DNA of 64,000 nucleotides from an uncultured Myxococcales bacterium. GTDB taxonomy: Bacteria > Myxococcota_A > UBA9042 > DTJE01. The notes under the pieces are model-generated. The model ran no database searches. It saw nothing but the letters and a program-made list of their open reading frames with translations, and was not told the DNA's origin. The translations under genes and the position numbers were made by a program. Each line of letters opens with the position of its first letter. Position 1 is the stretch's first letter. Shown piece by piece: positions 8,298 to 18,200 of this stretch. Location of the stretch: the NCBI GenBank assembly GCA_903857665.1, contig CAIOFV010000023.1:1-64000 (forward strand). Reading direction: 5' to 3'.

Positions 8298-8358
8298 TCA
8301 CCGCCCCGCCCGCTTGACACGTCCCTCTCAGAATCCAACCGAGCATCAAGCTCCGAGG

Positions 8359-8378
8359 CTCCAAACGGGGCCTTGGAG
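8359..8378 (+). terminator. weak hairpin after the lipoprotein gene
   Basis: CTCCAA (8359-8364) pairs with TTGGAG (8373-8378) across an 8-base GC-rich loop. No T tract follows, so support is modest. Confidence 0.3.
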
Positions 8379-8450
8379 TATCCTCACGGCGACGACGGGC
8401 CCGCGGCCTGACATCGCGGAAGAGCACCTCTCCCCGACCTCCAGGCCTGA

Positions 8451-8480
8451 TTGACTTGCCCCGACGGGATCGGGTACAGA
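8451..8480 (+). promoter_or_regulatory. sigma70-type promoter for the duplicated-domain lipoprotein
   Basis: TTGACT (8451-8456), an 18-base spacer and TACAGA (8475-8480), 30 bases before ATG 8511. Confidence 0.6.
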
Positions 8481-8510
8481 GAACCGTCCCTGGGCTTCCG
8501 GAGGTGGCTG

Positions 8511-10238
8511 ATGACCCGCGGCACCCGACCCCTGATCCTGGTTTCGATCCTCGGCTCGATCGCCCTCGGCTGCCCGGGTCGCTCATCGACCGGCCTGGAT
8601 GTCGTGAACCTCCAGGATGGCACCACGTTCGATGAAGGCGACTCGTCGCGGGACGTCCGGGACACCGGAAAGACGGACCCGGGCGGCGCCACGGACCTCT
8701 CGAACGACGGCGTCGCGCCGTTCGACAACGCCTCGGACTACACGGGCCCCGTGGCGGATGCCATCTCGAAGATCCAGCAGTCGGATGCCAGCGTGAAGTG
8801 CCCGCCCGACGGCACGACCGCGACCCCGGCCTTCGTGAACGGCTTGACGGGGCTGGCGCTGGACGTCGTCGTCCTGTCTCCCCGGTATGTCGCCGCGACC
8901 GACAAGACGACCGGCGCGGTCACCAAGTACGGATACTTCGTCGCGGACGTCGGGCTCACGCAGTCCGAGCCCTGGAGGGGGATCGCCGCCGTCGTACCGA
9001 CGTCCGTGACCACGGACGAATGGCACGTGGGCGACGCGCTGTCGCTGGTGGCGGACCACGTCGAGTACTACTGCTTTTCGCAGGTGACCGTCACCTCCGC
9101 GGTCGCCAAGGGCACGGCGCCGGTCCCGGCACCGGTGGACATCGACCCTGCCGACCTGGGCAGCCAGGACCATTCCCGGGCCGAACCTTTCGAAGGCGTG
9201 CTGGTGCGCGTGCGCAACGTGACGGTCACGACGACGCCGGCCCTGGGCACCGACGGCAAGGATCACGGCTCCTTCATCGGCACCGGCGGCCTGATCGTGG
9301 CCAACGACTACCACGTGCCCTACATGTCCACCGCCACCGACGCGCGGAAGGTCGGCGACACCTTCACCGAGATCGTGGGTGTGGTGAAGTACTCTTTCGA
9401 CCAGTACATCCTGGTGCCCCGCTCGGCCGATGACCTGGTCCTCGAGGGCGCCCCGCCCGGCGATCCGGGGCCCGACGCGGACGGGGACGTGCCGGCGGGG
9501 CAGGACGTCGCCAGCGACGGCGTCACCCCGACCGCGACCTCCATCGAAGCCATCCAGTCCGATGCGAAGAGCACCGGTTGCACGGCCCAGTCGATCGCCA
9601 CGATGCAGGCGGGCCTGTCCTTCGCCGACCTCGTGGTGGTGTCGCCGAAGTTCGTGGCGTCCAAGGCCAAGCTGGACGGCTACTACGTTTCGGACGTGAA
9701 CCACGCGACGGCCGACGACTTCACCGGGACCGAAATGACGATCGACGTGGCGAAGGCCACCAACTTCCAGCCGGGTGACGTGCTGAAGGTCACGGGCGAC
9801 TGGATCGAGTTCTACTGCATGACCGAAATCAAGGCGACCGACGCCGTGAAGGCCGGGACCGCCACCGTTCCCGCGCCCAAGGTCGTCGCCGCAGCGGACC
9901 TGAAGGCCGCCGCGACGTCGGAGCCCCTGGAAGGCGTGCTGGTCGAGCTGGACGACGTCGCCGTCACGACGGCCATCTCCCTGGGTTCCGACGGCAAGGA
10001 CCATGGCGCCTTCGAGGTCGCCGGAGGCGTCGTCATCGGGAACGACTTCGGGCTGAACTACATGAGCACGGCGACAGACCAGCGAAAACTGGGGGACCCG
10101 TTCACGAAGATCGTCGGCGTCGTCGGCTACTCGTTCGGCAAGTACACGGTATTCCCTCGGACGGACGCAGACCTCGTCCTGGGCAACCCCGTCACCCCCG
10201 ACTCGACCGAACCGACGCCTGAAGTGAGCGAGCCTTGA
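8511..10238 (+). CDS. lipoprotein with two copies of an OB-fold-like domain
   Basis: A 575-residue surface lipoprotein (lipobox IALGC) with an Asp-rich linker after the Cys. Two homologous domains follow: about residues 83-314 and 344-558. Each starts with an IQxSDAxxxxC pattern and contains LVVxSPxFVA, a VEYYC or IEFYC segment, EPxEGVLVxxxxVxVTT, SDGKDHGxF, YMSTATDxRKxGDxFTxIVGVVxYSF and a final DLVL. The two Cys per copy could pair. The layout resembles secreted OB-fold (YhcR-like) domains, but no catalytic motif is evident. ATG 8511 follows GGAGG at 8500-8504. Confidence 0.8.
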   Translation: MTRGTRPLILVSILGSIALGCPGRSSTGLDVVNLQDGTTFDEGDSSRDVRDTGKTDPGGATDLSNDGVAPFDNASDYTGPVADAISKIQQSDASVKCPPDGTTATPAFVNGLTGLALDVVVLSPRYVAATDKTTGAVTKYGYFVADVGLTQSEPWRGIAAVVPTSVTTDEWHVGDALSLVADHVEYYCFSQVTVTSAVAKGTAPVPAPVDIDPADLGSQDHSRAEPFEGVLVRVRNVTVTTTPALGTDGKDHGSFIGTGGLIVANDYHVPYMSTATDARKVGDTFTEIVGVVKYSFDQYILVPRSADDLVLEGAPPGDPGPDADGDVPAGQDVASDGVTPTATSIEAIQSDAKSTGCTAQSIATMQAGLSFADLVVVSPKFVASKAKLDGYYVSDVNHATADDFTGTEMTIDVAKATNFQPGDVLKVTGDWIEFYCMTEIKATDAVKAGTATVPAPKVVAAADLKAAATSEPLEGVLVELDDVAVTTAISLGSDGKDHGAFEVAGGVVIGNDFGLNYMSTATDQRKLGDPFTKIVGVVGYSFGKYTVFPRTDADLVLGNPVTPDSTEPTPEVSEP

Positions 10239-10313
10239 GCAGACGTCGTGGATGAACAGGATTCGCAGTGGGAGCGTCCCGAAAAAACCTCAGGATCCCC
10301 GCTGTAGTCCTTC

Positions 10314-10342
10314 TTGACACCTGTCGGCCTCGGGGGGACGAT
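10314..10342 (+). promoter_or_regulatory. possible promoter of the outer-membrane protein cluster
   Basis: A perfect TTGACA (10314-10319), 17 bases, then GACGAT (10337-10342), a weak -10. It lies 60 bases upstream of the first of three successive outer-membrane protein genes. Confidence 0.4.
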
Positions 10343-10404
10343 ACGGCACGCCTCGGCCGGCACGGAGGCGGTCCCTCCCGGAGGGTGCGTCAGAAGGAGC
10401 GACC

Positions 10405-11361
10405 ATGACCCGCAGATGTCTGGTTCTGGCGGCGATGATCCTGTCCCTTCCGGCGATGGCCGGCGCGCAAACCGTCTACTGGTCGGATCGACCCATCGTC
10501 CTTCCAAAAGGCCAGAGACAAGTGAATCTGGACCTGACGACGGATCTCAACAAGGGCGCCCTGGGTGAAACGTTCGGCGTGGGGACCGGGTTGGCCGGCG
10601 AACGCTATCCCGGGCTGCACTTCAGCGCGGGCATCCTCAAGGGCTTCGAGATGGGCCTGGCCATGCAGTTCCTGTACAGCATGCATTACGGCTCGGACTA
10701 CCTGCCGCGCGCCGCGGTCCCGGTGGCCGCCGATCGCCTCGGAAGGTTCTCGGACGTGTCCGCCTCCAAGGTTCCCGGCTCGCGCGCTCCCTTGCGCAAC
10801 GCGGGCCCGGAAGGGGACGGAACCCGTCGCATCGCCGGCATGCCGTATACGCTCGGCACCGACGGGCAGAACCACCTGAACCCCGTGACCATCTACGGAC
10901 GCTACGCCTTCCTGCCGCAGTTCGGCATGGAACTGGCCTTGTCGGTACCGGTCGATCAGAACCAGGGAAACAACCGGCCCACGTTCCGCCTGGGCCTGCC
11001 CTTCAAGTGGATCCTGTCGCCCGGCCTGCTGTCCGTGCACGCACAGCCCGACCTCATGGTGGGCTTCGCGAAGACGGGCCCCACGGCGTCGGAACCCAAG
11101 AGCACGGCCCTGCTGTCGTACTACGTGGACGCGGGCCTCACCCTCAGCCTGGCCGGGATCTTCCTGGATCTGACCCTCGGGTACGGCGGCGACGCCTACC
11201 CCTACAAGCGCGGCTACTTCCCGCTGTCGGTCCTCCTCGGGTACACGATCCTGCCGCAATGGGACCTGTATGCCGGCGTGTCCCTCGACAACCTCGTGCC
11301 GGCGACCGGCAAGGCCAACGACGCGCGCCGCCTGACCCTGGGCACAAGCATCCGCTTCTGA
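10405..11361 (+). CDS. outer-membrane beta-barrel protein, DRPIVLP family copy 1
   Basis: A 318-residue protein with a clear signal peptide (cleavage near AGAQ, residue 22), alternating amphipathic strands and a terminal Phe (SIRF), as expected of an outer-membrane barrel. After cleavage it carries SDRPIVLPKGQRQVNLDL, a signature shared with the next gene, so the two are paralogues. A long polar insertion sits at about residues 105-150. Start at ATG 10405 after AGAAGGAG. Function unknown; no porin or TonB plug motif is visible. Confidence 0.8.
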   Translation: MTRRCLVLAAMILSLPAMAGAQTVYWSDRPIVLPKGQRQVNLDLTTDLNKGALGETFGVGTGLAGERYPGLHFSAGILKGFEMGLAMQFLYSMHYGSDYLPRAAVPVAADRLGRFSDVSASKVPGSRAPLRNAGPEGDGTRRIAGMPYTLGTDGQNHLNPVTIYGRYAFLPQFGMELALSVPVDQNQGNNRPTFRLGLPFKWILSPGLLSVHAQPDLMVGFAKTGPTASEPKSTALLSYYVDAGLTLSLAGIFLDLTLGYGGDAYPYKRGYFPLSVLLGYTILPQWDLYAGVSLDNLVPATGKANDARRLTLGTSIRF

Positions 11362-11383
11362 CATGCCCGGAATGGGGAACCGA

Positions 11384-12271
11384 ATGATCCGCATCGCGCC
11401 TCTCGGGGCGTTTCTAATCGCAATGACCCTGGCCCTGGCGGCGTCCGCCCAGGTCGTTCCCATGGTCGATCGGCCCATCGTCCTCCCCGAGGGCGTCGGA
11501 CAACTGTCCGTGGACGTCGAGGTGGGCCTCAACAAGGGGAACGTGGGCGGTCTTGTCGGCCTGTCGTCGGGCCTCCCCGGCGACCGGGCTCCCGGCCTGT
11601 CGGTGGCATATGGGCTGGCGCGCGGCATCGAGGGCGGGCTCTCGGTGCCCTACACCCACGCAAACCTCCTGCGCGACCTTGTCGAATCCTACGACCTGGC
11701 GATGCAGGGGTGGCCGCTCAGGAGGGACACCCAGACCCAGCACCACTTCGGCCCGGTGCAGATCTGGGCAGGCTTCCGGCTGGCGCCGTGGATTGCCGCC
11801 GACATCGCCCTGCTGATCCCGATCGAGCAGATCCGTGCGGGCCGCATTGCGGTGCGGCTCAGCCTCCCCGTCCGGTACGCGATCCTTCCGGGACGCCTGG
11901 CGATCCGCTTCCGTCCCGACGTCATCCTGGGCTTCGGCCGTTCGGATTCGAACCAGGGCGCGTCGGTCCAGACGTCGATCTTCATCGACGCCGGCATCGT
12001 CGTGAACATCACCCGCGAACTCTGGGCCGATGTCGGCATCGGGTATGGCCAGATGTTCCAGCCGAAGTCCGACAGGGTCCTCCAGGATTGGCCGACCAAC
12101 CCCAAGCCGTCCGGCAAGGGCACCCTCCCGATCAGCGCCACGCTCGGGTACGCCGTGACCCCGGCGATCGACGTGTTCCTCGGATTCACCCTCGCGAACC
12201 TGACCCCCGGCTCCCGGCAGGGACCGGCAGACGCCCGCAGCCTGACCGCCGGCCTGAACTATCGGTTCTGA
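11384..12271 (+). CDS. outer-membrane beta-barrel protein, DRPIVLP family copy 2
   Basis: A 295-residue paralogue of the preceding gene: signal peptide ending near ASAQ, then VDRPIVLPEGVGQLSVDV, LNKGNVGG, GLPGDRAPGL and a C-terminal NYRF. It begins only 22 bases after the first gene's stop, so the pair is co-transcribed. ATG 11384 is preferred because GGGGA lies 5-9 bases before it; in-frame ATGs at 11363 and 11372 would add residues ahead of the signal peptide. Function unknown. Confidence 0.8.
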   Translation: MIRIAPLGAFLIAMTLALAASAQVVPMVDRPIVLPEGVGQLSVDVEVGLNKGNVGGLVGLSSGLPGDRAPGLSVAYGLARGIEGGLSVPYTHANLLRDLVESYDLAMQGWPLRRDTQTQHHFGPVQIWAGFRLAPWIAADIALLIPIEQIRAGRIAVRLSLPVRYAILPGRLAIRFRPDVILGFGRSDSNQGASVQTSIFIDAGIVVNITRELWADVGIGYGQMFQPKSDRVLQDWPTNPKPSGKGTLPISATLGYAVTPAIDVFLGFTLANLTPGSRQGPADARSLTAGLNYRF

Positions 12272-12311
12272 CCGGCGTTGCCATTGGCACGACTCGCGCT
12301 GGAGGTACGCC

Positions 12312-12941
12312 ATGACGCGCCTGGGAATCGTCGGGATCCTGCTGTCCTGTCTAGCGGTCAGTTCGTCCGTCGATGCCCGCGACATGAACGGGAAGTTCGG
12401 CCTGGGATACAGCCAGACCCTGGGGGGCGTGTCCGGCATCCAGTTGAAGTACTATGTGCAGGACTTCGTCATCGAGGGAACGGTCGGCTTCGACCTGTTC
12501 AAGCCGTCGAGCCTGGACGTGCGCACCGGCGTGAAGGGCGCCGTGGGCGTGGTGTACAACTTCGCGCGGTTCGAGATCGCCAACCTGGGCGTGGGGGTAC
12601 GGGCCGACATCGGGTGGCGCAACGGGGCCTCGGCGTCGGCCGGGGCCATCAGGACCTGCGTCGATGCCGGAGGCACGTCGGCAGACTGCCAGAAGGCCAA
12701 CATGGGTTCCAGCGTCTGGCAGGTCAACGTCGAAATCCCGCTGGTCGCGGAACTCTACTTCACGGACCACTTCGCGCTGAACGTGCAGGCGGGCCTGCTG
12801 CTGACGATCGCGACGACCAGGCAGAAGGCCCTGCCGCAATCCACGGGCCAGCAGGCCACCGACTCGACCGAAAAGGGCGTCGGCTTCAGCTTCGGCGGCG
12901 GGAGCCTGTTCGGCAGCGCGGGGTTCACCGTGTACTTCTGA
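12312..12941 (+). CDS. small outer-membrane beta-barrel protein
   Basis: A 209-residue exported protein, third in the cluster. Signal peptide (cleavage near VDAR), an eight-strand-sized barrel with FGLGYSQTLGG at the start and a C-terminal GFTVYF ending in aromatic Phe. A Cys pair lies in one loop (about residues 116 and 126). It resembles OmpA/OmpW-sized barrels but is not related in sequence to its two neighbours. GGAGG at 12301-12305 sets ATG 12312. It is probably part of the same transcript (40-base gap). Confidence 0.75.
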   Translation: MTRLGIVGILLSCLAVSSSVDARDMNGKFGLGYSQTLGGVSGIQLKYYVQDFVIEGTVGFDLFKPSSLDVRTGVKGAVGVVYNFARFEIANLGVGVRADIGWRNGASASAGAIRTCVDAGGTSADCQKANMGSSVWQVNVEIPLVAELYFTDHFALNVQAGLLLTIATTRQKALPQSTGQQATDSTEKGVGFSFGGGSLFGSAGFTVYF

Positions 12942-12992
12942 CGCCTGCACGCGCGATCCGGCACAATATACGGGTTGTCCGAGGGGGTGGCG

Positions 12993-15215
12993 ATGGTCCG
13001 TCGATGGATGCTGACCGCGGCGATCGTGGCGCTGGCTGCCGGGGGCTGCAAGACGGGCGGCCACGATGGCGGCGATGTACCATCCACGGATGCCCCGGAC
13101 GCCGTGACACCCTCCGATGCGATCATCGACACGCCGATCCTGGAGGTCCCCGATGGGGGCTGGCCGACCTGCACGCCCGGCACCCGGCTGCAGTGCTCCG
13201 AGGACGGCCTGGGCGAGGTCCTGTGCAACGGCACGGGAACGGGCTACGAGGCCCATCCCTGCGGCGATGGCTCGGTGTGCCTGGACAACGCGAAGGGCTG
13301 CACGTCCTGCGTGCCCGGGCGCGTCTCCTGCCTGAACGACTCGACCGTGCTGCGCTGCGACCCGTCCGGGACCACCTGGGAGGTCGCCAAGGACTGCGAC
13401 CCGGCCCACACCGGCGAGGTCTGCCGCACCGGCCTCTGCATCGGGCTGTGCGCCCTGTCGGACAAACTGTCGTCGTACATCGGGTGCGAGTACTGGGGCG
13501 CCGACCTGGACAACGCCGTCGTCAGCGCCGGCGAGGGGAGCTACTACGACGCCGCCGGGGCGCAGTTCGCCATCGTCGTGTCCAACACCAGCGACACCTG
13601 GCCGGCGACCGTGGAGGTGTTCACATACCTCGGCAAGATCGCGTACGACTCGAAGTGCAACCTGCTGCCCGCGGAACCGATCCCGCCGCACGGCCTGCGG
13701 GCCTTCGAGCTGCCCCGCCTCTACCCGGTGGACGCAACGAAGTGCACCGTGTGCAAGAACGGCCCGGGCGAAACGTACCCGGGTGCCGACTGCACCAGCA
13801 AGGGCGCCACCGTACTGATGGACGTGGACGGCACCAGCCTGAAGGCCCAGTCCTATCGCATCAAGTCCTCGATCCCGATTTCGGCCTACCAGTTCAACCC
13901 GTTCGCGAACGTCGGCGTCTACTCCAACGACGCGTCGCTGCTGCTGCCGACGAACTCCCTCGGGAAGTACTACATCATCATGACCCGCGAGCAGACCTTC
14001 CAGGAGTTGAAGGGCTTCTTGACCGTGCTGGCGGTCGATCCGGGGGAAACGCAGGTCTACGTGAAGGTGACCGCACCCACGCTGGCATCATCGTCGTCGG
14101 ACAGCCAGGACATCCCTGCGATGAGCCCGGGCGATGACCGAACGTTCATCCTGCACCAGTTCGACATCCTGAACATCGAAACGAACGCCTACGGGGCGGA
14201 CCTGACCGGCTCGATCGTGTACGCGAACCACCCGGTCGGCGTGTTCGGAGGCAGCGAGGCGGCCAACGCCCCCAACACGAACCACTGCTGCCCCGGCGGC
14301 ACGTGCGCGTACAACAACCAGTGGATGGAGTGCGGCAGCGGCGCTGTGGGCGGAGTGGACTGTCTGTGCGTGTGGCCGAAGCAGAACATGGCCCCCCCGC
14401 GCGACGTCAAGTGCAAGACGAACTACGACTGCATCAACTACAACACGTGCTGCGCGGACCACCTGGAAAAGATGCTGCCGCCGGTGAAGACGTGGGGCCT
14501 GAAGTACGTGGTCACCCGGACCTACCCGCGGGGCGGGGAAAAGGACCTGTTCCGGATCATGGCCGCCGTGGACCAGACCCGGGTGACGACCTACCCGTCG
14601 CAGGGGACGACGCTGCCGCCCGTGCTGAACCGCGGCGAGTACTTCGAGTTCGAGAACGACGCCACCTACGAGAACTTCATCGTCGAAGCGAAGCAGCCCG
14701 TGATGGTCGGGCAGTTCCTGGAGGCCCAGGACGCCCCGGACCCGAACGTGTCCGCCAAGGGGCCCGACGACGCCAGCGTCGGCGATCCCACCTTCCTGCT
14801 GGCCGTGCCCGAGGAACAGTTCCGGACCGACTACGTGTTCCTGACCCCCGACAAGTACCGCTTCGACGCGGTGAACCTGATCGTGCCCACCGGCGAGCCC
14901 GTGTACCTGGACGGTCGTGAACTGAAGCAGGAGGACCTGCACTTCCGCCTGGGCCGGGACATCCTGAAGGACATGACCGACAAGGGGTACGACCACCCCT
15001 GGCAGCTGGGCGTCACGTTCGGCGACTACAAGATGATCGCGGACGGCGAGTGGTCGGTCTGGCGCGTCGTCGTGCCGGACGGCGTCCACGTGGCGCAGTC
15101 CGCGAAGCCCTTCGGGGCCATCGTGTACGGCTACGACCGGTACGTTTCCTACGGGTATCCCGCGGGACTGAACCTCGAGGACCTCAAGCTGGTCGCGGAG
15201 GATCCGCCGCAGTAG
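12993..15215 (+). CDS. IgGFc-binding-type surface lipoprotein
   Basis: A 740-residue lipoprotein (lipobox LAAGGC), with an Asp/Thr-rich tether, a Cys-rich region at about residues 50-160, then the hallmark GCEYWGADLDNAV...AQFAIVVSN of the IgGFc-binding N-terminal domain common in deltaproteobacterial surface proteins. Later stretches (GSIVYANHPVGVFGGSEAA, a Cys cluster, FLEAQD, YGYDRYVSYGYPAG) also fit that family. It likely binds glycoproteins or other surfaces; real IgG binding should not be assumed. ATG 12993 after GAGGGGG (12981-12987). It is convergent with the Cys-rich repeat protein. Confidence 0.85.
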   Translation: MVRRWMLTAAIVALAAGGCKTGGHDGGDVPSTDAPDAVTPSDAIIDTPILEVPDGGWPTCTPGTRLQCSEDGLGEVLCNGTGTGYEAHPCGDGSVCLDNAKGCTSCVPGRVSCLNDSTVLRCDPSGTTWEVAKDCDPAHTGEVCRTGLCIGLCALSDKLSSYIGCEYWGADLDNAVVSAGEGSYYDAAGAQFAIVVSNTSDTWPATVEVFTYLGKIAYDSKCNLLPAEPIPPHGLRAFELPRLYPVDATKCTVCKNGPGETYPGADCTSKGATVLMDVDGTSLKAQSYRIKSSIPISAYQFNPFANVGVYSNDASLLLPTNSLGKYYIIMTREQTFQELKGFLTVLAVDPGETQVYVKVTAPTLASSSSDSQDIPAMSPGDDRTFILHQFDILNIETNAYGADLTGSIVYANHPVGVFGGSEAANAPNTNHCCPGGTCAYNNQWMECGSGAVGGVDCLCVWPKQNMAPPRDVKCKTNYDCINYNTCCADHLEKMLPPVKTWGLKYVVTRTYPRGGEKDLFRIMAAVDQTRVTTYPSQGTTLPPVLNRGEYFEFENDATYENFIVEAKQPVMVGQFLEAQDAPDPNVSAKGPDDASVGDPTFLLAVPEEQFRTDYVFLTPDKYRFDAVNLIVPTGEPVYLDGRELKQEDLHFRLGRDILKDMTDKGYDHPWQLGVTFGDYKMIADGEWSVWRVVVPDGVHVAQSAKPFGAIVYGYDRYVSYGYPAGLNLEDLKLVAEDPPQ

Positions 15216-15287
15216 GCCAGGCGCACGCAACGCTGCCCCTGCGCATGGATCCCGCGCCGCAGCAAGTGACCTCGTGAATCATCCGGG

Positions 15288-18200
15288 CTAGTTCTTCATG
15301 CACGTCGCGTATTCGTTTGCGCAGCGCACGTTCAGCGACTGGTACACGCAGTCCGTGGCCGGGGGCATTCCGCAGGCCTGGATCACGCACTGCGCGAAGG
15401 TCGTGAACACCTGCTGCGACACGGCGCTCCCCAGGGTCATGCACTTCTGGACGCAGGCGACATCGAAGTTCGTGCAGGACATCGCGCACTGGAGGATCTG
15501 GGAACAGGTCCCGCCGGTCGGCGTCGCCAGGCACTGGCCGTCCCCGGTGCAGGCCGTCCCCGTCGGGCACGCGCCGCAGGACCCGTTGCAACCGTCGTCG
15601 CCGCACTGCTTCTTCATGCCCGACGAGGTCACGCACGACGGTGTGCACGCCTGGCAGCCGCCGCTGAGCCGGCAGGTCTGCACGCAGACGTCGTCCCAGG
15701 CGGTCTTGCAGCAGTAGGGGTCCTGGCTGCACACGCTGGCCTCGCACGCGCACCCGCCGCAGCCCCCCGTGTTGGTGGCGGTGCAGCCGTCCTGCTGGCC
15801 CCCGGGCAGGCAGCGGCCGATGTTCGGGTCGCAGGCCCAACCGGGCGCGCAGGTCCCGCACTGCCCGCCACACCCGTCGCTGCCGCACTCGCGGCCGAAG
15901 CACTGGGCCTGGCACTGGGGGATGCAGGACTTCCCGTCGCACGTCGTCCCGGCGGGGCACAGCCCGCACGACCCGCCGCACCCGTCGTCGCCACAGGTCC
16001 GGCCCTGGCACTGAGGCACGCACTGGCTGATGCAGCGGCCGCCCAGGCACGACGCCGCGGCAGGGCACGTTCCGCAGACGCCGCCGCATCCGTCGGCGCC
16101 GCATTCCAGCCTCGACCCGTCCGCCGAGACGCACCGGGGCGTGCAGGTGGAAACGCACCGGTCGGCTACGCACGACTGGCCCGCACCGCACGTGCCGCAC
16201 TGGCCGCCGCACCCGTCGTCGCCGCACTGGCGACCGGTGCAGTTCGTCGTGCAATCGAGGCACGCGGCGTAGGGAGCCTTGCAGGCGCCGTAGTACGCGC
16301 CGTAGTAGCACGCGTCGGTGCCATTCGACCCGCAGGCTTGCATGAGGCAGTTCGTCAGGTCCATGTACTGCTTCTGGGCCTCGGGCGAGGCGTCCAGCCA
16401 GCACTGGTCGATGCATGCCTGGTCCGTGGCGACGCAGGCGGACCAGCACTGGAACATGTCGGCGCACGACCGGAACACCTTGCAGGTGGTCCCGGTGCAG
16501 TACTCGGCGGACGAGCACGAGCCGCACAAGCCGCCGCAGCCGTCGTCGCCGCACTGCCGGCCGACGCACGAAGGCACGCACACACCCTGGCACCGCCCGT
16601 TCAGGCAGGTCGCGCCCTTTGCGCAGAAACCGCATGAGCCGCCGCAGCCGTCGTCGCCGCATTCGCGGATCGTCCCGTCGGCCTGCCTGCATGACGGCTC
16701 GCAGCCCAGGCACCGGCCGCCCGCGCAGGTCAGCCCGTTCGGGCACGTGCCGCAGGACCCGCCACACCCGTCGCCGCCGCACACCATCCCCTGGCAGGCG
16801 GGCGTGCAGATCGGGGCGCACTGGAATCCCTGGCAGTACGACGTTTCGCCGCAGATCCCGCAGGACCCGCCGCAGCCGTCGGGGCCGCACTCGCGGCCCA
16901 GGCAGTTGGGCGCGCACTCGCTGCACAGCGCCCACGGCGCCGCGCAGCCGCCGGCCAGGGCCTGCTTCAGGCACGCCCCGGTCACGCTGGTCGCGGCGCA
17001 CATCTGCTGGGCGCACGCCTGCACCTTCACGAAGCGCTCCCGCTGCACCGGGTTCCCGGTCGGCACGCAGGACTGCCAGCAGTCCGGGGTCACGGGCCCG
17101 ACGCCGGAGCACTGGAGGACGCACTGGATCGCGGCCGAGCACGACAGGGAACCGACGCACTGGCCGTTGGTGCAGGTCTGGTCGGCGCTGCACGTGCCGC
17201 ACAGGCCGCCGCACCCGTCGGAACCGCAGGCCCGCTGCTGACCCGTGTCGTCGGTGCACTGCGCCTGGCACGCCCCCCCGCAGGCGCCGGTCGTCGGGTC
17301 GCACGTCTGGCCGTCAGCACACACGCCGCACAGGCCGCCGCACCCGTCGGAACCGCACGCCCGGTTCCCGCAATTGGGACAGCACGGCTGCATGCAGATC
17401 CCGGACTGGCAGGCGGACGGGTCGGCCTGCCCTTCGCAGCCGAAGCAGGTCCCGCACGACCCGCCGCAACCGTCGTCGCCGCACTGCTTTCCGGCGCAGG
17501 ACGGCGCGCAGGCCACGCACGCCTTGTACCTGGGCTGGCACTTGTCCTGGAAGGCCTGCTGCGTCGCGCAGGCGTAACCGGTCCACTGGGCGATGGGCCC
17601 GCACACCGACACCGCGCACGCCAGCAGATCCGCGAACGCCTTGGCGGCCCCGCCGATGGCCTGGGCGCCGCAGGACGCTGCCGCCTGGGCCGGGGGCACG
17701 TTCATGGACAGCATGCACTGGAGCGTCTGGGCGCACGTCTTTCCGACCGCGGTTTCGCACTTGCCGGCGGTGCAGGCGGTGCCGTCCGGGCACGCGCTCC
17801 CGAGGTCCCAGCCTGATCCATCGACACGGCACGTCGTGAGGTTGTTCCCCAGGCAGTCCGTCGCCCCGGGGACGCAGGCGTCGGGAAGACACAGCCGGGC
17901 GGCCTCGTCGCACCACGTGCCTTCGGCACAATCCCCGTCCTTCAGGCACTCGACGCACGCGTTGGTGGCCTTGTCGCAGACCTTGCCGTCCGGGCACACG
18001 AAGGCCAGGCCGCAGGCCGTCGGGCGGTCGATGCAGATCCGGTCCTGGCAGAACTTCGCGGGGGGACAGTCGGCGTCCTGGACGCACTCGACGCACGCGC
18101 CAGCGGCGGGGTCGCACTGCAGGCCGGCCGGACAGGGCGTCGTCAGGCCGCATTGCTGCTGGGCCACGCACGTCCCTCCGGCGCATCGGAAACCGTCACC

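Noticed and set aside
8314-8342. Second TTGACA (8314-8319) just after the lipoprotein gene
   Set aside because: The base positions 17-18 downstream (CAACCG) do not form a -10 box; the TTGACT at 8451 is better placed.
15560-17500. Regularly recurring DNA words resembling a repeat array
   Set aside because: Not CRISPR: the repeats are in frame, encode CGxDGCGG units and have irregular, coding spacers; no cas genes nearby.
16415-17839. 474-codon plus-strand frame, extremely Arg/Thr-rich
   Set aside because: Antisense to the Cys-rich repeat protein; composition arises from the repeat DNA.
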